From: a bacterium
GTDB lineage: Bacteria; Electryoneota; RPQS01
Reading direction: 5' to 3'
Assembly (NCBI GenBank): GCA_023382385.1
Contig: JAHDVH010000002.1
Span: 324,219-388,218 of the forward strand
Length of the DNA: 64,000 nt
The number at the start of each line of letters is the position of its first letter. The first letter of the stretch is position 1. The notes below the pieces were generated by a model. The model was not told the DNA's origin. It saw only the letters and a list, made by a program, of their open reading frames with translations, and ran no database searches. This document shows, piece by piece, positions 53,459 to 62,700 of this stretch. A program made the position numbers and the translations under genes.

Positions 53459-55276
53459 GTGGACAACAATAAACACCCTGTTACTTTTGTTCCCTATCAG
53501 CAGAAAGACGAAACCCCGCGCGTTGCCGCAGTGACTCGAGTTGAATTCTCGCTCGACGGTTTGTCCGATGCCGATTTGCAAGTGCTCGGCCATCTTTCCG
53601 ATGCTGCGGACTTGATCAACCCGATCTATCGTGACCAGTTTGAACCGAAAACACCTGCGATAGAACGCCTGCTCGACGGCATCATCGGTGTGGCATCGTC
53701 GGAACAGAAGGTCAAGATTCAGAATTACCGTACGATTCTCAATCTGCAAAACAGCCCGTATAGTCTACTTCCCCGCAAGAATCACCTGTTGGGTCTGACA
53801 AAAGACGAGGTAGCGGAGCTTGTCAAAAAGTCCGGCAAGAACAACCTGGAAGCGGACTTGGCGCTGGCCGCTCCGTTTTTGTTCGACGGACTCGCCTTGC
53901 CCGATAAAGCAGGGTTGTATCCGGATGATATGACTGAAGAGGAGTGGCGGGTGCTGGGCGACGAAGCAAATATCGTCAACGCGAGTTTTCAGCGAGTGAA
54001 CGGCAAAGTTACGGGTAAGTTAAACGAAGACAAGTATCGTGCAACTCTTCAACCCGTCATAGAACATCTCATCAAGGCCCGTGACCTGACGCCTCACATC
54101 GGTTTCAGACTCTATCTCGATAGCAAGATTGAAGAACTTCGTCATGGCACACTCGAGTCGCGCCGCATCGCCGACTACATGTGGATCAAGCACAATGCAC
54201 CGGTCGACTTGATTCTTAGCACGGCGCTCGAAGTCTATCTGGACAATTGGAAGAATGCGCGCGGCGAAGCGGCTGCCGCCGTCATGGTTGTGAACAACGA
54301 GGCGCAAAGCATGCTGCATGCGCTGGTGGATCGGCTGCCTGCACTCGAAGCTTCCGCTCCGTGGACGCACCGCAAGATGCAGATCGACAAGGACAAGTTG
54401 CCGCATTTGCGATTCGTGGATGTGTTGAATTGGAGCGGCGATTATGTCAACGGGCCTATGACGATTATTGCGCAGTCACTGCCGAACGATCATTGGGTTG
54501 TGAATCAAGTTGGCTCTGTCAACATGGTCTACCGGAATACAGGGAAAGCCGTTTACTCGCTTTCCGGCGAAATGATTGCAAGGGAGTTCCTGCCCAAGGA
54601 TGTTTTTGAAAAGTACGGCGACGTGATGTTTGAGGCCACGCAGATCCATTCCGCATTGCACGAGTTGGGTCATACGACCGGAGCAATGGCACCGGAGCAT
54701 TCCGGCAAGGAAGCCCGTGATTTGCTTGAAGCGGAATACTCTCCGCTCGAGGAAGCGCGCGCAGAATTATTTGGAATGTGGGCAATGCCGCAGATGGCCC
54801 GCGAAGGGGTCTTTCCGATGAAGCTGGCTGAGGCTGGGCACTACGGAATGGTCATCAGTATGGTTGGCGGCTTGCGCTTTGTTCCTGAGCAGGCGCACGT
54901 CAAAGCACGCAACCTCATGTGGCACTATTTCGTTCAGAACGGCGGAGTTGAAGAAGTCGTGGAAGAGGGCAAGAAGCGGTTTCGACTCAGGATTTCCCGT
55001 ATTGAAGAACTCGTCGCGGAACTGCTTGGCATTGTGGGGAACACGAAAGCCGCCGGTGACAAGGCCGGTGCAATCAAGTTGCGGGAGACCTATTGCTTCA
55101 CCGACCCCCTGCGCGAGGATGTGGAAAAGCGCATGGCTTCGTTTCCACTTGGCCGCGGCCTGATCTTCCCGCGCCTCAAGCGCGACGGCGACCGCTATGC
55201 GGCCGAACTTGAGTATCCCTCGTCGTTCATCGATCAACCGAGATACAGTGCCCGGCTGCTGGATGAAACAGCTTAG
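53459..55276 (+). CDS. Dipeptidyl-peptidase III-like metallopeptidase (M49) with HEXXH motif
   Basis: About 605 residues from a GTG with TGGAG 5 nt upstream. An in-frame ATG at 53402 lacks such a site. The zinc motif is H401-ELG-H405, followed at 431 by EEARAE, the counterpart of the M49 EECRAE/D motif. Most DPP III enzymes have a six-residue HELLGH. Here one residue is missing, giving the five-residue form I recall for Caldithrix DPP III. No signal peptide is seen, so it is probably cytoplasmic, cleaving dipeptides from imported oligopeptides. It is divergent from two OPT transporters. Confidence 0.88.
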   Translation: MDNNKHPVTFVPYQQKDETPRVAAVTRVEFSLDGLSDADLQVLGHLSDAADLINPIYRDQFEPKTPAIERLLDGIIGVASSEQKVKIQNYRTILNLQNSPYSLLPRKNHLLGLTKDEVAELVKKSGKNNLEADLALAAPFLFDGLALPDKAGLYPDDMTEEEWRVLGDEANIVNASFQRVNGKVTGKLNEDKYRATLQPVIEHLIKARDLTPHIGFRLYLDSKIEELRHGTLESRRIADYMWIKHNAPVDLILSTALEVYLDNWKNARGEAAAAVMVVNNEAQSMLHALVDRLPALEASAPWTHRKMQIDKDKLPHLRFVDVLNWSGDYVNGPMTIIAQSLPNDHWVVNQVGSVNMVYRNTGKAVYSLSGEMIAREFLPKDVFEKYGDVMFEATQIHSALHELGHTTGAMAPEHSGKEARDLLEAEYSPLEEARAELFGMWAMPQMAREGVFPMKLAEAGHYGMVISMVGGLRFVPEQAHVKARNLMWHYFVQNGGVEEVVEEGKKRFRLRISRIEELVAELLGIVGNTKAAGDKAGAIKLRETYCFTDPLREDVEKRMASFPLGRGLIFPRLKRDGDRYAAELEYPSSFIDQPRYSARLLDETA

Positions 55277-55351
55277 CAATTCCCCCGCGCTAAGAGATGG
55301 TGCAGACAACGACTGTGGGTTGATGCATCAGGCCCAAACTTAACAAATTCA

Positions 55352-55377
55352 CAAGAGCCCCTATATCGGGGCTCTTG
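55352..55377. terminator. Bidirectional terminator between peptidase and HMA-like gene
   Basis: CAAGAGCCCC (55352-55361) and GGGGCTCTTG (55368-55377) form a 10-bp perfect stem with a 6-nt loop between convergent genes. The T-run on either side is weak. Confidence 0.75.
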
Positions 55378-55403
55378 CATTCTTCTGCCTGATATGGACA
55401 GGT

Positions 55404-55766
55404 TTAATGCATAGATTCACACACGAACACTTGTCTGTAACTTCCGTCGTTTAGAAGAATGGGAGCCTCCATCACTTCCCTAATCCCTTCCGGAGTGATG
55501 AGCGTCGGATCGTACTTGAAGATGACTTTGTGCTCTGTGGCGAAAGTCTCAATTCCAGCGATTCCGGGAACGTCGGCATACAGATTTGTGAAAAAGTTCG
55601 CCGTCCCTTTGCACTTGACTCCCTGCACGGTGCATGTCACGGTCTCTCCGGCCACCGCTTCGAAGGTTGCATTGGTCGTCGGCTGTGTAAACACGTTACG
55701 CAACATGTAGCCGCTTAGGATTGCGGCAGTCACCAGAACAGGAAGAATGAAGCTCGGCACTTTCAT
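55404..55766 (-). CDS. Exported HMA-like small protein
   Basis: 120 residues from the ATG at 55766, preceded by GAGGAG. The longer reading would overlap the ferredoxin gene. An N-terminal membrane helix or signal (FILPVLVTAAILSGYML) is followed by a ferredoxin-like domain resembling metal-associated HMA folds: TCTVQGVKCKGTANFF, then IAGIETFATEHKVIFKYDP and ITPEGIREVME. The two cysteines in CTVQGVKC are further apart than the usual CxxC. It lies 10 nt after a NapH-like ferredoxin gene and probably works with it. A role in metal or redox handling is inferred only. Confidence 0.7.
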   Translation of the reverse strand: MKVPSFILPVLVTAAILSGYMLRNVFTQPTTNATFEAVAGETVTCTVQGVKCKGTANFFTNLYADVPGIAGIETFATEHKVIFKYDPTLITPEGIREVMEAPILLNDGSYRQVFVCESMH

Positions 55767-55776
55767 TGCTTGCTCC

Positions 55777-56556
55777 TCAGATCGTTGCCTTAAGTTCCAG
55801 AGCCTGGTCCACCGGACAGGCGTCAACACATTCCAGGCAAAGCGTGCAATCGCGATGCCGCAGCTTTACTGTCGCATGCGGCGCAAGGTTCTGCGGGCAC
55901 TTGCGTTGACAGTTACCGCACATGTTGCATTTACTTTCGTCACGAACCACCTTCAAGATTCCCAGCCGGCTGAACGGGTCAAATGTCGCGCCCATGGGAC
56001 AAAGGTAACGACAGAAAAACATCGGGACGACGAACGCTCCGACGACCAGAGCAGCCAGCACAATCCAACTGACGATCCCTAACGAACCATGCCCAAAACC
56101 TGAGAACAGTAAAAAGAACGGGTCATATCCGCGGAGAATCAACTCACCTGACTTGTAGGTGAAATACAGGGCCGCAACAAGAACCACATAACGCAACAGC
56201 TTCAAGTATCCCTCTACTTTTTTTGTCGGCTGCGGACGTCTGCGCCAAAACAGTCCGGTGAATCTCGCGGCAAGTTCCCCCAGAAATCCGATAGGGCAGG
56301 CCCACCCGCAAAAAGCTTTTCGGGCAATCAATGCCAATACCAGAACACCGACCAGCATGGAGAGATTCAGAGGGCCGAGCGCGCAGCTGAACTCGCCTGC
56401 CTGCACCAATCCCCAGAGGCTTTCCATGCCTCCAAACGGACAAAAGGCCTCGAAACTACGGCTGCCGTAGCCCAAGGCCAGATAGACAATCAGTCCAAGA
56501 ATAACCGTGAAAATGGAATACCGCAACCAGCGGGTGGGGTGCTTGAGTGCTCTCAT
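55777..56556 (-). CDS. NapH/NosR-like polyferredoxin membrane protein
   Basis: 259 residues with about five membrane helices. Two membrane-edge cysteine motifs, CGWACP and CRYLCP, are typical of the NapH/NosR/CcoG-like group. Two full 4Fe-4S motifs follow at the C-terminus, CNMCGNCQRKCP and CTLCLECVDACP. Proteins of this group pass electrons from quinol to periplasmic reductases. Here the only partner is a small HMA-like protein 10 nt downstream, so the target is unknown. Confidence 0.85.
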   Translation of the reverse strand: MRALKHPTRWLRYSIFTVILGLIVYLALGYGSRSFEAFCPFGGMESLWGLVQAGEFSCALGPLNLSMLVGVLVLALIARKAFCGWACPIGFLGELAARFTGLFWRRRPQPTKKVEGYLKLLRYVVLVAALYFTYKSGELILRGYDPFFLLFSGFGHGSLGIVSWIVLAALVVGAFVVPMFFCRYLCPMGATFDPFSRLGILKVVRDESKCNMCGNCQRKCPQNLAPHATVKLRHRDCTLCLECVDACPVDQALELKATI

Positions 56557-56830
56557 AATCCACTGAGCATTTTATCTATTCAATTAAGAAATGCAAATAT
56601 CTACTTATATATCCTGAAATCCGCAGAAGGCGATGACGTACTACAACGAGAGAAGTCAAGATAGTGAATTAAACACTCTTAACCCTCTTACCCTCCTTTC
56701 AAAACATACACTCGATTCAAACGAAAAGCAAGCCATTCTTCACAGCCCCGCAGGATTCTTATTTGTAACTTCCCAGCGATTGGAACGGTTCCAGACGCCT
56801 GATGCGCGGGCGATGCGGATGCACGCTGTA

Positions 56831-58501
56831 TCAAGCCGTCAGCTTACGATACAGTGAACGGCGTGGACGATCATATTGCGACCCGAGTTCAGTGCGGCGA
56901 CGCTGCTCATAGGCCTCAAAGTTACCTTCGAACCAACGAACAACTCCGTTACCTTCAAAGGCTAATATGTGCGTGCAGATACGGTCCAAGAAGAAGCGGT
57001 CGTGGCTGATTACCATCACACAGCCGCTGAAATCGAGTAGTGCGTTCTCCAGACTGCGCAGAGTTGTGATATCTAAGTCGTTACTCGGCTCATCCAGCAG
57101 CAGGAAATTCCCGCCCTTTCGCAGCAGTTTCGCAAGATGCACGCGATTGCGCTCTCCGCCCGAAAGATTGCCTACGAACTTCTGCTGATCTCCGCCACGG
57201 AAATTGAATTTCGACACATAGGCGCGCGATGAGATCTCTTTGCCACCCATGAAAATTGTGTCGGTTCCGCCTGTAATCTCTTCAAAGACGGTGTGTTTAT
57301 CGTCCAAGTCATCCCGCATCTGGTTGACGTACTCAAGAACTACCGAAGGTCCGAGACGGATTGAACCGCTGTCGGGCTTCTCTTCGCCCGTGATCATGCG
57401 AAACAGCGTCGACTTTCCTGCGCCGTTTGGGCCGATAACGCCCGTGATACTGCCTGGCGGGAGAAACAAATTCAGGTCCTTGATAAGATTGACGTCACCG
57501 TAGCTCTTAGATACGTTCTCAATCTCCAAAACGACGTCTCCCAGATGCGGTCCGGGTGCAATCTGAATATCCATGTTCTGAGTGTTCATCTCAAACACTT
57601 CTTTGGACCGTTGCTCATACTCGGCCATGTGCTTGTGACTCTCGGCAAGACGATCCCGCTGCGTCATCCTAATCCAAGCCAGCTCGCGTTTCAAAGAGGC
57701 CAATTTTGCTGAAGGCTTTTTGTCCGGACTCTCCATGGTCTGAATTTTTTGCTCAAGCCACGACGAGTAGTTGCCTTCCCAGGGAATTCCCTTTCCCGCA
57801 TCAAGCTCGAGAATCCACTTTGTTATGTTGTCCAGAAAATAGCGATCGTGAGTGGAAATGATGACCGTCCCCTCAAACTCCCGTAATTGCTTTTCCAGCC
57901 AGAGCACGGTTTCCGCATCGAGATGGTTTGTCGGCTCGTCAAGCAGCAGAATATCCGGACGCTCGATCAGCGCACGACAGAGCGCAACGCGCCGCCGCTC
58001 GCCGCCGGAGATCTGCGAGACCGGCATATCACCGTCCGGCAGGAAGAGGGCGTCGGAAGCCACTTCAACTTGATGCTCGAGGTTCCAGCCGTCCACCTTA
58101 TCAATCTCGTCCTGCAGATGCTGCATGCGATCAAGGGCTTTCATCATGGCATCCCCTTCCATCGTCGCCACGTCGTTGGCAAGCTGATTGTACTTGTTCA
58201 GCAAGCTAAGGGTCGGAGCAAAAGCCGTCTCAACATTCTCACGGACAGTCTTGCTCAAGTCGAGTTCGGGCTCTTGAGCGACGAGCACGGCACGCACACC
58301 TTTAGCGGGCTCCGCAGACCCCTGGAAGTCTTTGTCCAATCCTGCCATGATACGAAGCAGGGTTGACTTCCCCGAGCCATTGTCTCCCACCAGTCCGATC
58401 TTCGCTCCGGGATAAAATGCTAGGTTGATATCTTCAAGAACCTTTTCATGACCATAGAGCTTGGTCAGGTTCTGCATGACAAATATGAATTGAGGAGCCA
58501 T
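56831..58501 (-). CDS. ettA: ABC-F translational throttle protein EttA
   Basis: 556 residues, the usual EttA length. Two ATPase domains have Walker A motifs GDNGSGKST and GPNGAGKST and signatures SGGERRRVA and LSGGERNRVHLA. There is no membrane domain. The linker carries the helical P-site tRNA interaction motif region. EttA binds the ribosomal E site and gates entry into elongation according to the ATP/ADP level. It is a single housekeeping gene, with no clear link to its neighbours. The 274-nt gap after the ferredoxin start holds nothing convincing. Confidence 0.95.
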   Translation of the reverse strand: MAPQFIFVMQNLTKLYGHEKVLEDINLAFYPGAKIGLVGDNGSGKSTLLRIMAGLDKDFQGSAEPAKGVRAVLVAQEPELDLSKTVRENVETAFAPTLSLLNKYNQLANDVATMEGDAMMKALDRMQHLQDEIDKVDGWNLEHQVEVASDALFLPDGDMPVSQISGGERRRVALCRALIERPDILLLDEPTNHLDAETVLWLEKQLREFEGTVIISTHDRYFLDNITKWILELDAGKGIPWEGNYSSWLEQKIQTMESPDKKPSAKLASLKRELAWIRMTQRDRLAESHKHMAEYEQRSKEVFEMNTQNMDIQIAPGPHLGDVVLEIENVSKSYGDVNLIKDLNLFLPPGSITGVIGPNGAGKSTLFRMITGEEKPDSGSIRLGPSVVLEYVNQMRDDLDDKHTVFEEITGGTDTIFMGGKEISSRAYVSKFNFRGGDQQKFVGNLSGGERNRVHLAKLLRKGGNFLLLDEPSNDLDITTLRSLENALLDFSGCVMVISHDRFFLDRICTHILAFEGNGVVRWFEGNFEAYEQRRRTELGSQYDRPRRSLYRKLTA

Positions 58502-58589
58502 ATGCCTTTCTGCAAAAGTGAAACATTGACTTGAGGCGTTTCATGGCCTCACTACTCGAGAAACTAACGGCGGCGATGCCGAGTTCTCA

Positions 58590-58877
58590 TTAATCGGACT
58601 TCGGTCGTCTGACAAAGACTGCCACGATGGCGACTAAAGCACTGATACCGATTGCCCACCTAAGCTCGAGTGCGGTCTGATAGTGAGTGGCGGCCCAGGT
58701 TAGCAGAAGAAAACAGGCAACACCTGCAATGACACCTCGCACAAGCGGCCACAGGAAGAATGACGCCACCTTGCTGATAATCCCGAACACGACAATTACA
58801 GCGAGCAGCCCCAAACCAACCTTAGTCCAAGTCAGATCATTAAGCCAATCAGTAGTTATCGGTAAACTAAAATCCAT
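58590..58877 (-). CDS. Small three-helix membrane protein of unknown function
   Basis: 95 residues from the ATG at 58877, preceded by GAGGAG. A GTG six codons upstream is less likely since it swallows that site. Three hydrophobic helices are evident (LGLLAVIVVFGIISKVASFF, GVIAGVACFLLLTWAA, WAIGISALVAIVAVFV). There are no conserved cysteines or histidines. No family is recognised. Confidence 0.65.
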   Translation of the reverse strand: MDFSLPITTDWLNDLTWTKVGLGLLAVIVVFGIISKVASFFLWPLVRGVIAGVACFLLLTWAATHYQTALELRWAIGISALVAIVAVFVRRPKSD

Positions 58878-59047
58878 TTGTAACTCCTCAGTCACGCAAG
58901 TGTATAGTTAATAATATTCCAGCATGTACACAGATTTCCGCGGCCGCTTTTGCACCACAAGACCCTGAGCCGAAATACCATCACACGGAACTCCGCTAAA
59001 AATCCTGCAGTTATCACATTCAGCACAGCCTCGTTCTGGCACTCACG

Positions 59048-60700
59048 CTAATGAAAGTAGTCACTATAGAGAAATCGTTTTATCTTGCGCGTGGAGGTCT
59101 TCTCAAATTCACCTTCAAGCAACCGCCACTCTCGAATGTTTTGATACGCCGGTGAACTACTGTTGTATCTGCGGATGACTTCAGTTGCAATCTCCTCGGG
59201 AGATTTTTGCGACGAGTGAAGTTGGACGTACTCATCATCCAGTTTTATCAGCGCGCACAGTTTCTCTCCCCTTCCGCCCTTTCGCTCCACCGCGAGCACC
59301 AAAGCATCGGAGATCGCCTCCTCTGCCATCAGTTTAGCCTCAATTTCCTCCGGATACACATTCTTTCCCGCCGACGTGACAATCACATTCTTGAGCCGAC
59401 CCGTCAAATACAAATACCCGTCACGATCGAGATACCCTGCATCCCCGGTATGCAGCCAGCCCTCCTGCAACACGCGGCTTGTTGCGTCCGGGTTTTCATA
59501 GTACCCCTGCATGATGTTTGGCCCACGTGCGCATACTTCGCCGATTCCAGCCTGATTGGGATCCTTGATCCTCAGAGTGACACCTCGCAATGCGGGTCCC
59601 ACCGAACCAATCTTGTTTCTCGCCGGCGGGTTAACGCAGAGGACCGGACTGGTTTCGGTCAGTCCATAGCCTTGAACCAGCACAAAGCCCAGCGACTCGA
59701 AGAACTTGTTCACAACAACCGGCAGAGCTGCACCGCCGGAAACCATGAGTCGAACCGAACTCAGTCCAGCTTTTACACGGAGTGACTTGAAAAGAGTGCG
59801 ACCTGGATTCAGACCGAGAGGCCGAATGCATTGCGAGATCCACATCAAAGCATAGAAAAGCGTTTGCTTCATCGTCGATGATGAATCAACGGCACGCAGA
59901 ATGCCGATCTTGATATTTTCGAACAGTTGCGGAACACCTACCAGCACGCTGACTCCGCAGATGCGTATGTCATCAATGACGTCGCGGGAGCGAAAGCTGG
60001 TAGCAAGTGTCGCACGAGCACCTTTCGCGATCGGAAGCAGCATCGTGACCGTGCTGGCGAACGTATGATGCAGCGGCAACAGCAACAGGAAATTGTCTTC
60101 CGCCTCTATCTCGCAAACCTCGCAGCACGCCAACACGTTGGAAATCAGGTTCTCATGCGTGAGTACAACGCCTTTCGAGTGACCGGTAGTCCCGGATGTA
60201 AAGATCACAGCCGCCACATCCGTCGGACGCCGGTCGAACGGGACATCTTCCAAATTCGCATCGTCTTCCGCGCCCGTTACTTGCGTGAAGCATTCGACTC
60301 TCACCAGATGTTTTTGCTTGTCTTGAATCTCTTGAAGCTGAGTCACAAAACGCTCGGAACAGAGCACAAGACTTGCATCGGACAGTTCGAGGACATGCAG
60401 AATCTCAGCAAGTGGCATGAGCGAATCTATCGGCACAACAATGCATCCGGCCTGCAAAATGGCGAGATACGCTATCACCCAGTCGCTGCTATTCTCCCCA
60501 AGCAACGCGATCCGATCATTCTTCTGAAGACCCGCGTGAAGTAAACTCCTCGCACGTCCTTCGATCTTTGTCAGAACATCGCCGTAGGTAAGCCGGAAGA
60601 TTTCTTCACCCTTCCGATACTGCAGGAACGGCTCAGCGGATCGCTTAGCTGCTGCTGCACGAAATAGTGCGGGGATTGTGTCGGCAATTACTCCCGCCAT
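59048..60700 (-). CDS. AMP-forming acyl-CoA ligase (long-chain type)
   Basis: About 550 residues from the ATG at 60700, preceded by AAGGA and 5 nt after the MFS stop. The AMP-binding signature is IFTSGTTGHSKGVVLTH. The hinge region has HTGDAGYLDRDGYLYLTGR and the C-terminal KNVIVTSAGKNVYPEEIE. It activates a carboxylic acid, likely a fatty acid, to its CoA ester. The chain-length preference is not readable. It is co-directional with the MFS and lipocalin genes. Confidence 0.92.
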   Translation of the reverse strand: MAGVIADTIPALFRAAAAKRSAEPFLQYRKGEEIFRLTYGDVLTKIEGRARSLLHAGLQKNDRIALLGENSSDWVIAYLAILQAGCIVVPIDSLMPLAEILHVLELSDASLVLCSERFVTQLQEIQDKQKHLVRVECFTQVTGAEDDANLEDVPFDRRPTDVAAVIFTSGTTGHSKGVVLTHENLISNVLACCEVCEIEAEDNFLLLLPLHHTFASTVTMLLPIAKGARATLATSFRSRDVIDDIRICGVSVLVGVPQLFENIKIGILRAVDSSSTMKQTLFYALMWISQCIRPLGLNPGRTLFKSLRVKAGLSSVRLMVSGGAALPVVVNKFFESLGFVLVQGYGLTETSPVLCVNPPARNKIGSVGPALRGVTLRIKDPNQAGIGEVCARGPNIMQGYYENPDATSRVLQEGWLHTGDAGYLDRDGYLYLTGRLKNVIVTSAGKNVYPEEIEAKLMAEEAISDALVLAVERKGGRGEKLCALIKLDDEYVQLHSSQKSPEEIATEVIRRYNSSSPAYQNIREWRLLEGEFEKTSTRKIKRFLYSDYFH

Positions 60701-60705
60701 AGCTG

Positions 60706-62031
60706 CTATCCTTGCACCTTTGCGGGTTTCCTGATCCATTTCCTAATCAGGAGCAAACCAATTGGCGAAACCAAGGCAATTAGACCATAGATTGCCCATA
60801 GGGTTCCGCTGTCTTGTGCGCCCTGTTCGGGGATGAAGTGTTCGAGCATTGTTCCAGAGTACAAACCCGTCGTGAACTTGGCAAGAAACCACGGTATCCC
60901 TGCCAATCCCATATACGCGCCAACTTGGCCGGCAGGAGCAAGTTCCGCTACGTATTCAAAGAACCTGCTCGACCAGATGGCTTCCCCCAGCGAAAATACC
61001 AGAATATAGGTGATGAGCAGCGTTACGTCCGGTGTTGTCGCAAGGATGAATGTGGACAATGCCGACACTACGGTCCCGACGATCATCATGGAGATAACAT
61101 TCACTTTGCGCGTCATCGCCGCGACGAGCGGCACGGCAAAGGTGATGATCAGAGGATTCAGTCCCTGAAACCACTCGTAGCGCGCGCCAACTGCATCTGG
61201 AAAGCAGCGCATTATGTAGTGCGGCATGGTCAACCACTGATGCGCAAACATTGTTCGCACCGGCAATAGCACAAATATGAAAGCCATAAATCGCGAATCC
61301 AGAATCGGGAGCGATCTAAGTTTCTGACTCAATGTTAGTCGTTCAGAGTGCTCCAGCTTTATGTGCACGACGCGGTCATGATCTTCCACTTTGCGTGTAA
61401 ACAGCAAGAGTATCGCCAACAGCACTACCCCGTTCACTGCGGCCATCGTCCAGAACACCGATTCAATGCCGCCGCGCTCGCGGATGTAAGGTGAGACATA
61501 ACTTTCAATCACAATCCCGAAGTTCATGATCGCATAGATCAAACTGTAGCTGATTGCGGAAGTCCGCGGGTCGGAGAACTCCTTTGCACCTGCGTAGAGC
61601 GACGGCTGCAGGACGCCGGTCCCGAGCGCCATTAACGCGAGGCTTGTCCAGAGCATAATCTCGGATGCGTCAAACAGAGGGCTTGAGGTGAGGAAGATGC
61701 GGCCCACAAGTAACAGCAGCAGCGAAACCATCAGCGCCTTGCGCACTCCCAGCCGATCCGAGACAAAGCCGCCAAAAAACATAAACAGCGTGACCGCACC
61801 CGTAAACATCGAGACGGCCACGCCGGTCATCTGGTCGGTCAACCCCAGCTGATCGTGGATGAACAACGTCAGCAAATTCAGAATGCCGAAGTAGGCGATT
61901 CCGTCACCGAAGTTGACAAGGTTAACAAGCCAGTATGCGCGTGAAGCGCGGGTCATGATTCGAAAACTCTCTCGCAGCGAGAGATTCTCGGAGTCAGCTA
62001 TGGGCGAAGAAGTACCTTTTGTTGCAGACAT
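60706..62031 (-). CDS. MFS transporter, POT/PTR2-like
   Basis: 441 residues and about twelve membrane helices. The opening NLVNFGDGIAYFGILNLL resembles the POT peptide-transporter first helix. The A-motif loop is GGFVSDRLGVRKA and the C-terminal half has VGAYMGLAGIPWFLAKF. The full ExxERFxYY motif for proton coupling is not present. Peptides are a possible substrate, given the OPT and DPP III genes, but lipids or others are not excluded. It overlaps neither neighbour. Confidence 0.85.
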   Translation of the reverse strand: MSATKGTSSPIADSENLSLRESFRIMTRASRAYWLVNLVNFGDGIAYFGILNLLTLFIHDQLGLTDQMTGVAVSMFTGAVTLFMFFGGFVSDRLGVRKALMVSLLLLLVGRIFLTSSPLFDASEIMLWTSLALMALGTGVLQPSLYAGAKEFSDPRTSAISYSLIYAIMNFGIVIESYVSPYIRERGGIESVFWTMAAVNGVVLLAILLLFTRKVEDHDRVVHIKLEHSERLTLSQKLRSLPILDSRFMAFIFVLLPVRTMFAHQWLTMPHYIMRCFPDAVGARYEWFQGLNPLIITFAVPLVAAMTRKVNVISMMIVGTVVSALSTFILATTPDVTLLITYILVFSLGEAIWSSRFFEYVAELAPAGQVGAYMGLAGIPWFLAKFTTGLYSGTMLEHFIPEQGAQDSGTLWAIYGLIALVSPIGLLLIRKWIRKPAKVQG

Positions 62032-62086
62032 TGAGCAGAATTGAAAAGGTGTTAGAATCTTGGCAAAGTGGAGGATTGATCAGATG

Positions 62087-62680
62087 CTATTGTCCTGCTT
62101 GCTCTGTTCTAATCAGACCGGACAAATCGTAACCCAGTCGTTTGATCTCATCGAGGATGCTCTGCAAGAGAGCATCCTCCATCTGCGGAGCGCGGGATAG
62201 AATCCAAAGATACTTGCGGCTTGGCTCACCCACGGCAGCATAACTGTAGTCAGACGCGAGGCTAATGATCCAATAGTCTCCCCACACAAATGGAAGGAAA
62301 GAGAGCAACTTCGGAGCAAAACGAACTTTCAGTTTCGAGTTCGGTCCGTTTGCTGTCGCCCGTCTTGCAATGCCTTCTGCTTGCGTCGTGAGACCGTTCT
62401 TGCCCTTGCAGCTATTCACAACGCTGACTCGCCCGTCCGGCAAGAGAGTATATGTGGCGACTACATCAGCCGAGCACTTCTTCTGAAACCAGTTAGGCAG
62501 TCGTGCGATCTCATACCACGTGCCGACGTACCGATTCAAATCGACTTCGGGAACGGTATTCAGTGTTGGCATGCTGTCCGCAGTTGCATTCAGAATGAGG
62601 CCGAGAAGTGCGAGAGCTAAAAGTAAACGTACGCATTGGGGTTTACCCCCATGCTTGGGATAACAAAGCGAATAACGCAT
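62087..62680 (-). CDS. blc: Lipocalin (Blc family)
   Basis: 197 residues. GGAG lies 6 nt before the ATG. A signal sequence is followed by the lipocalin motif VDLNRYVGTWYEIARLPNWF and the second conserved strand RVSVVNSCKGK, and the C-terminal FWGDYWII-like (VWGDYWIISL) and YLWILSR elements. No lipobox cysteine is evident, so unlike many Blc proteins it may be soluble in the periplasm. It probably binds fatty acids or lysophospholipids, which fits the acyl-CoA ligase nearby. Confidence 0.9.
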   Translation of the reverse strand: MRYSLCYPKHGGKPQCVRLLLALALLGLILNATADSMPTLNTVPEVDLNRYVGTWYEIARLPNWFQKKCSADVVATYTLLPDGRVSVVNSCKGKNGLTTQAEGIARRATANGPNSKLKVRFAPKLLSFLPFVWGDYWIISLASDYSYAAVGEPSRKYLWILSRAPQMEDALLQSILDEIKRLGYDLSGLIRTEQAGQ

Positions 62681-62700
62681 AAGGCTCCGAAAGCAAGGTT

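Noticed and set aside
56633-56857. Small plus-strand ORF of 74 codons
   Set aside because: No ribosome site, no recognisable content, and it runs into the end of ettA on the other strand.
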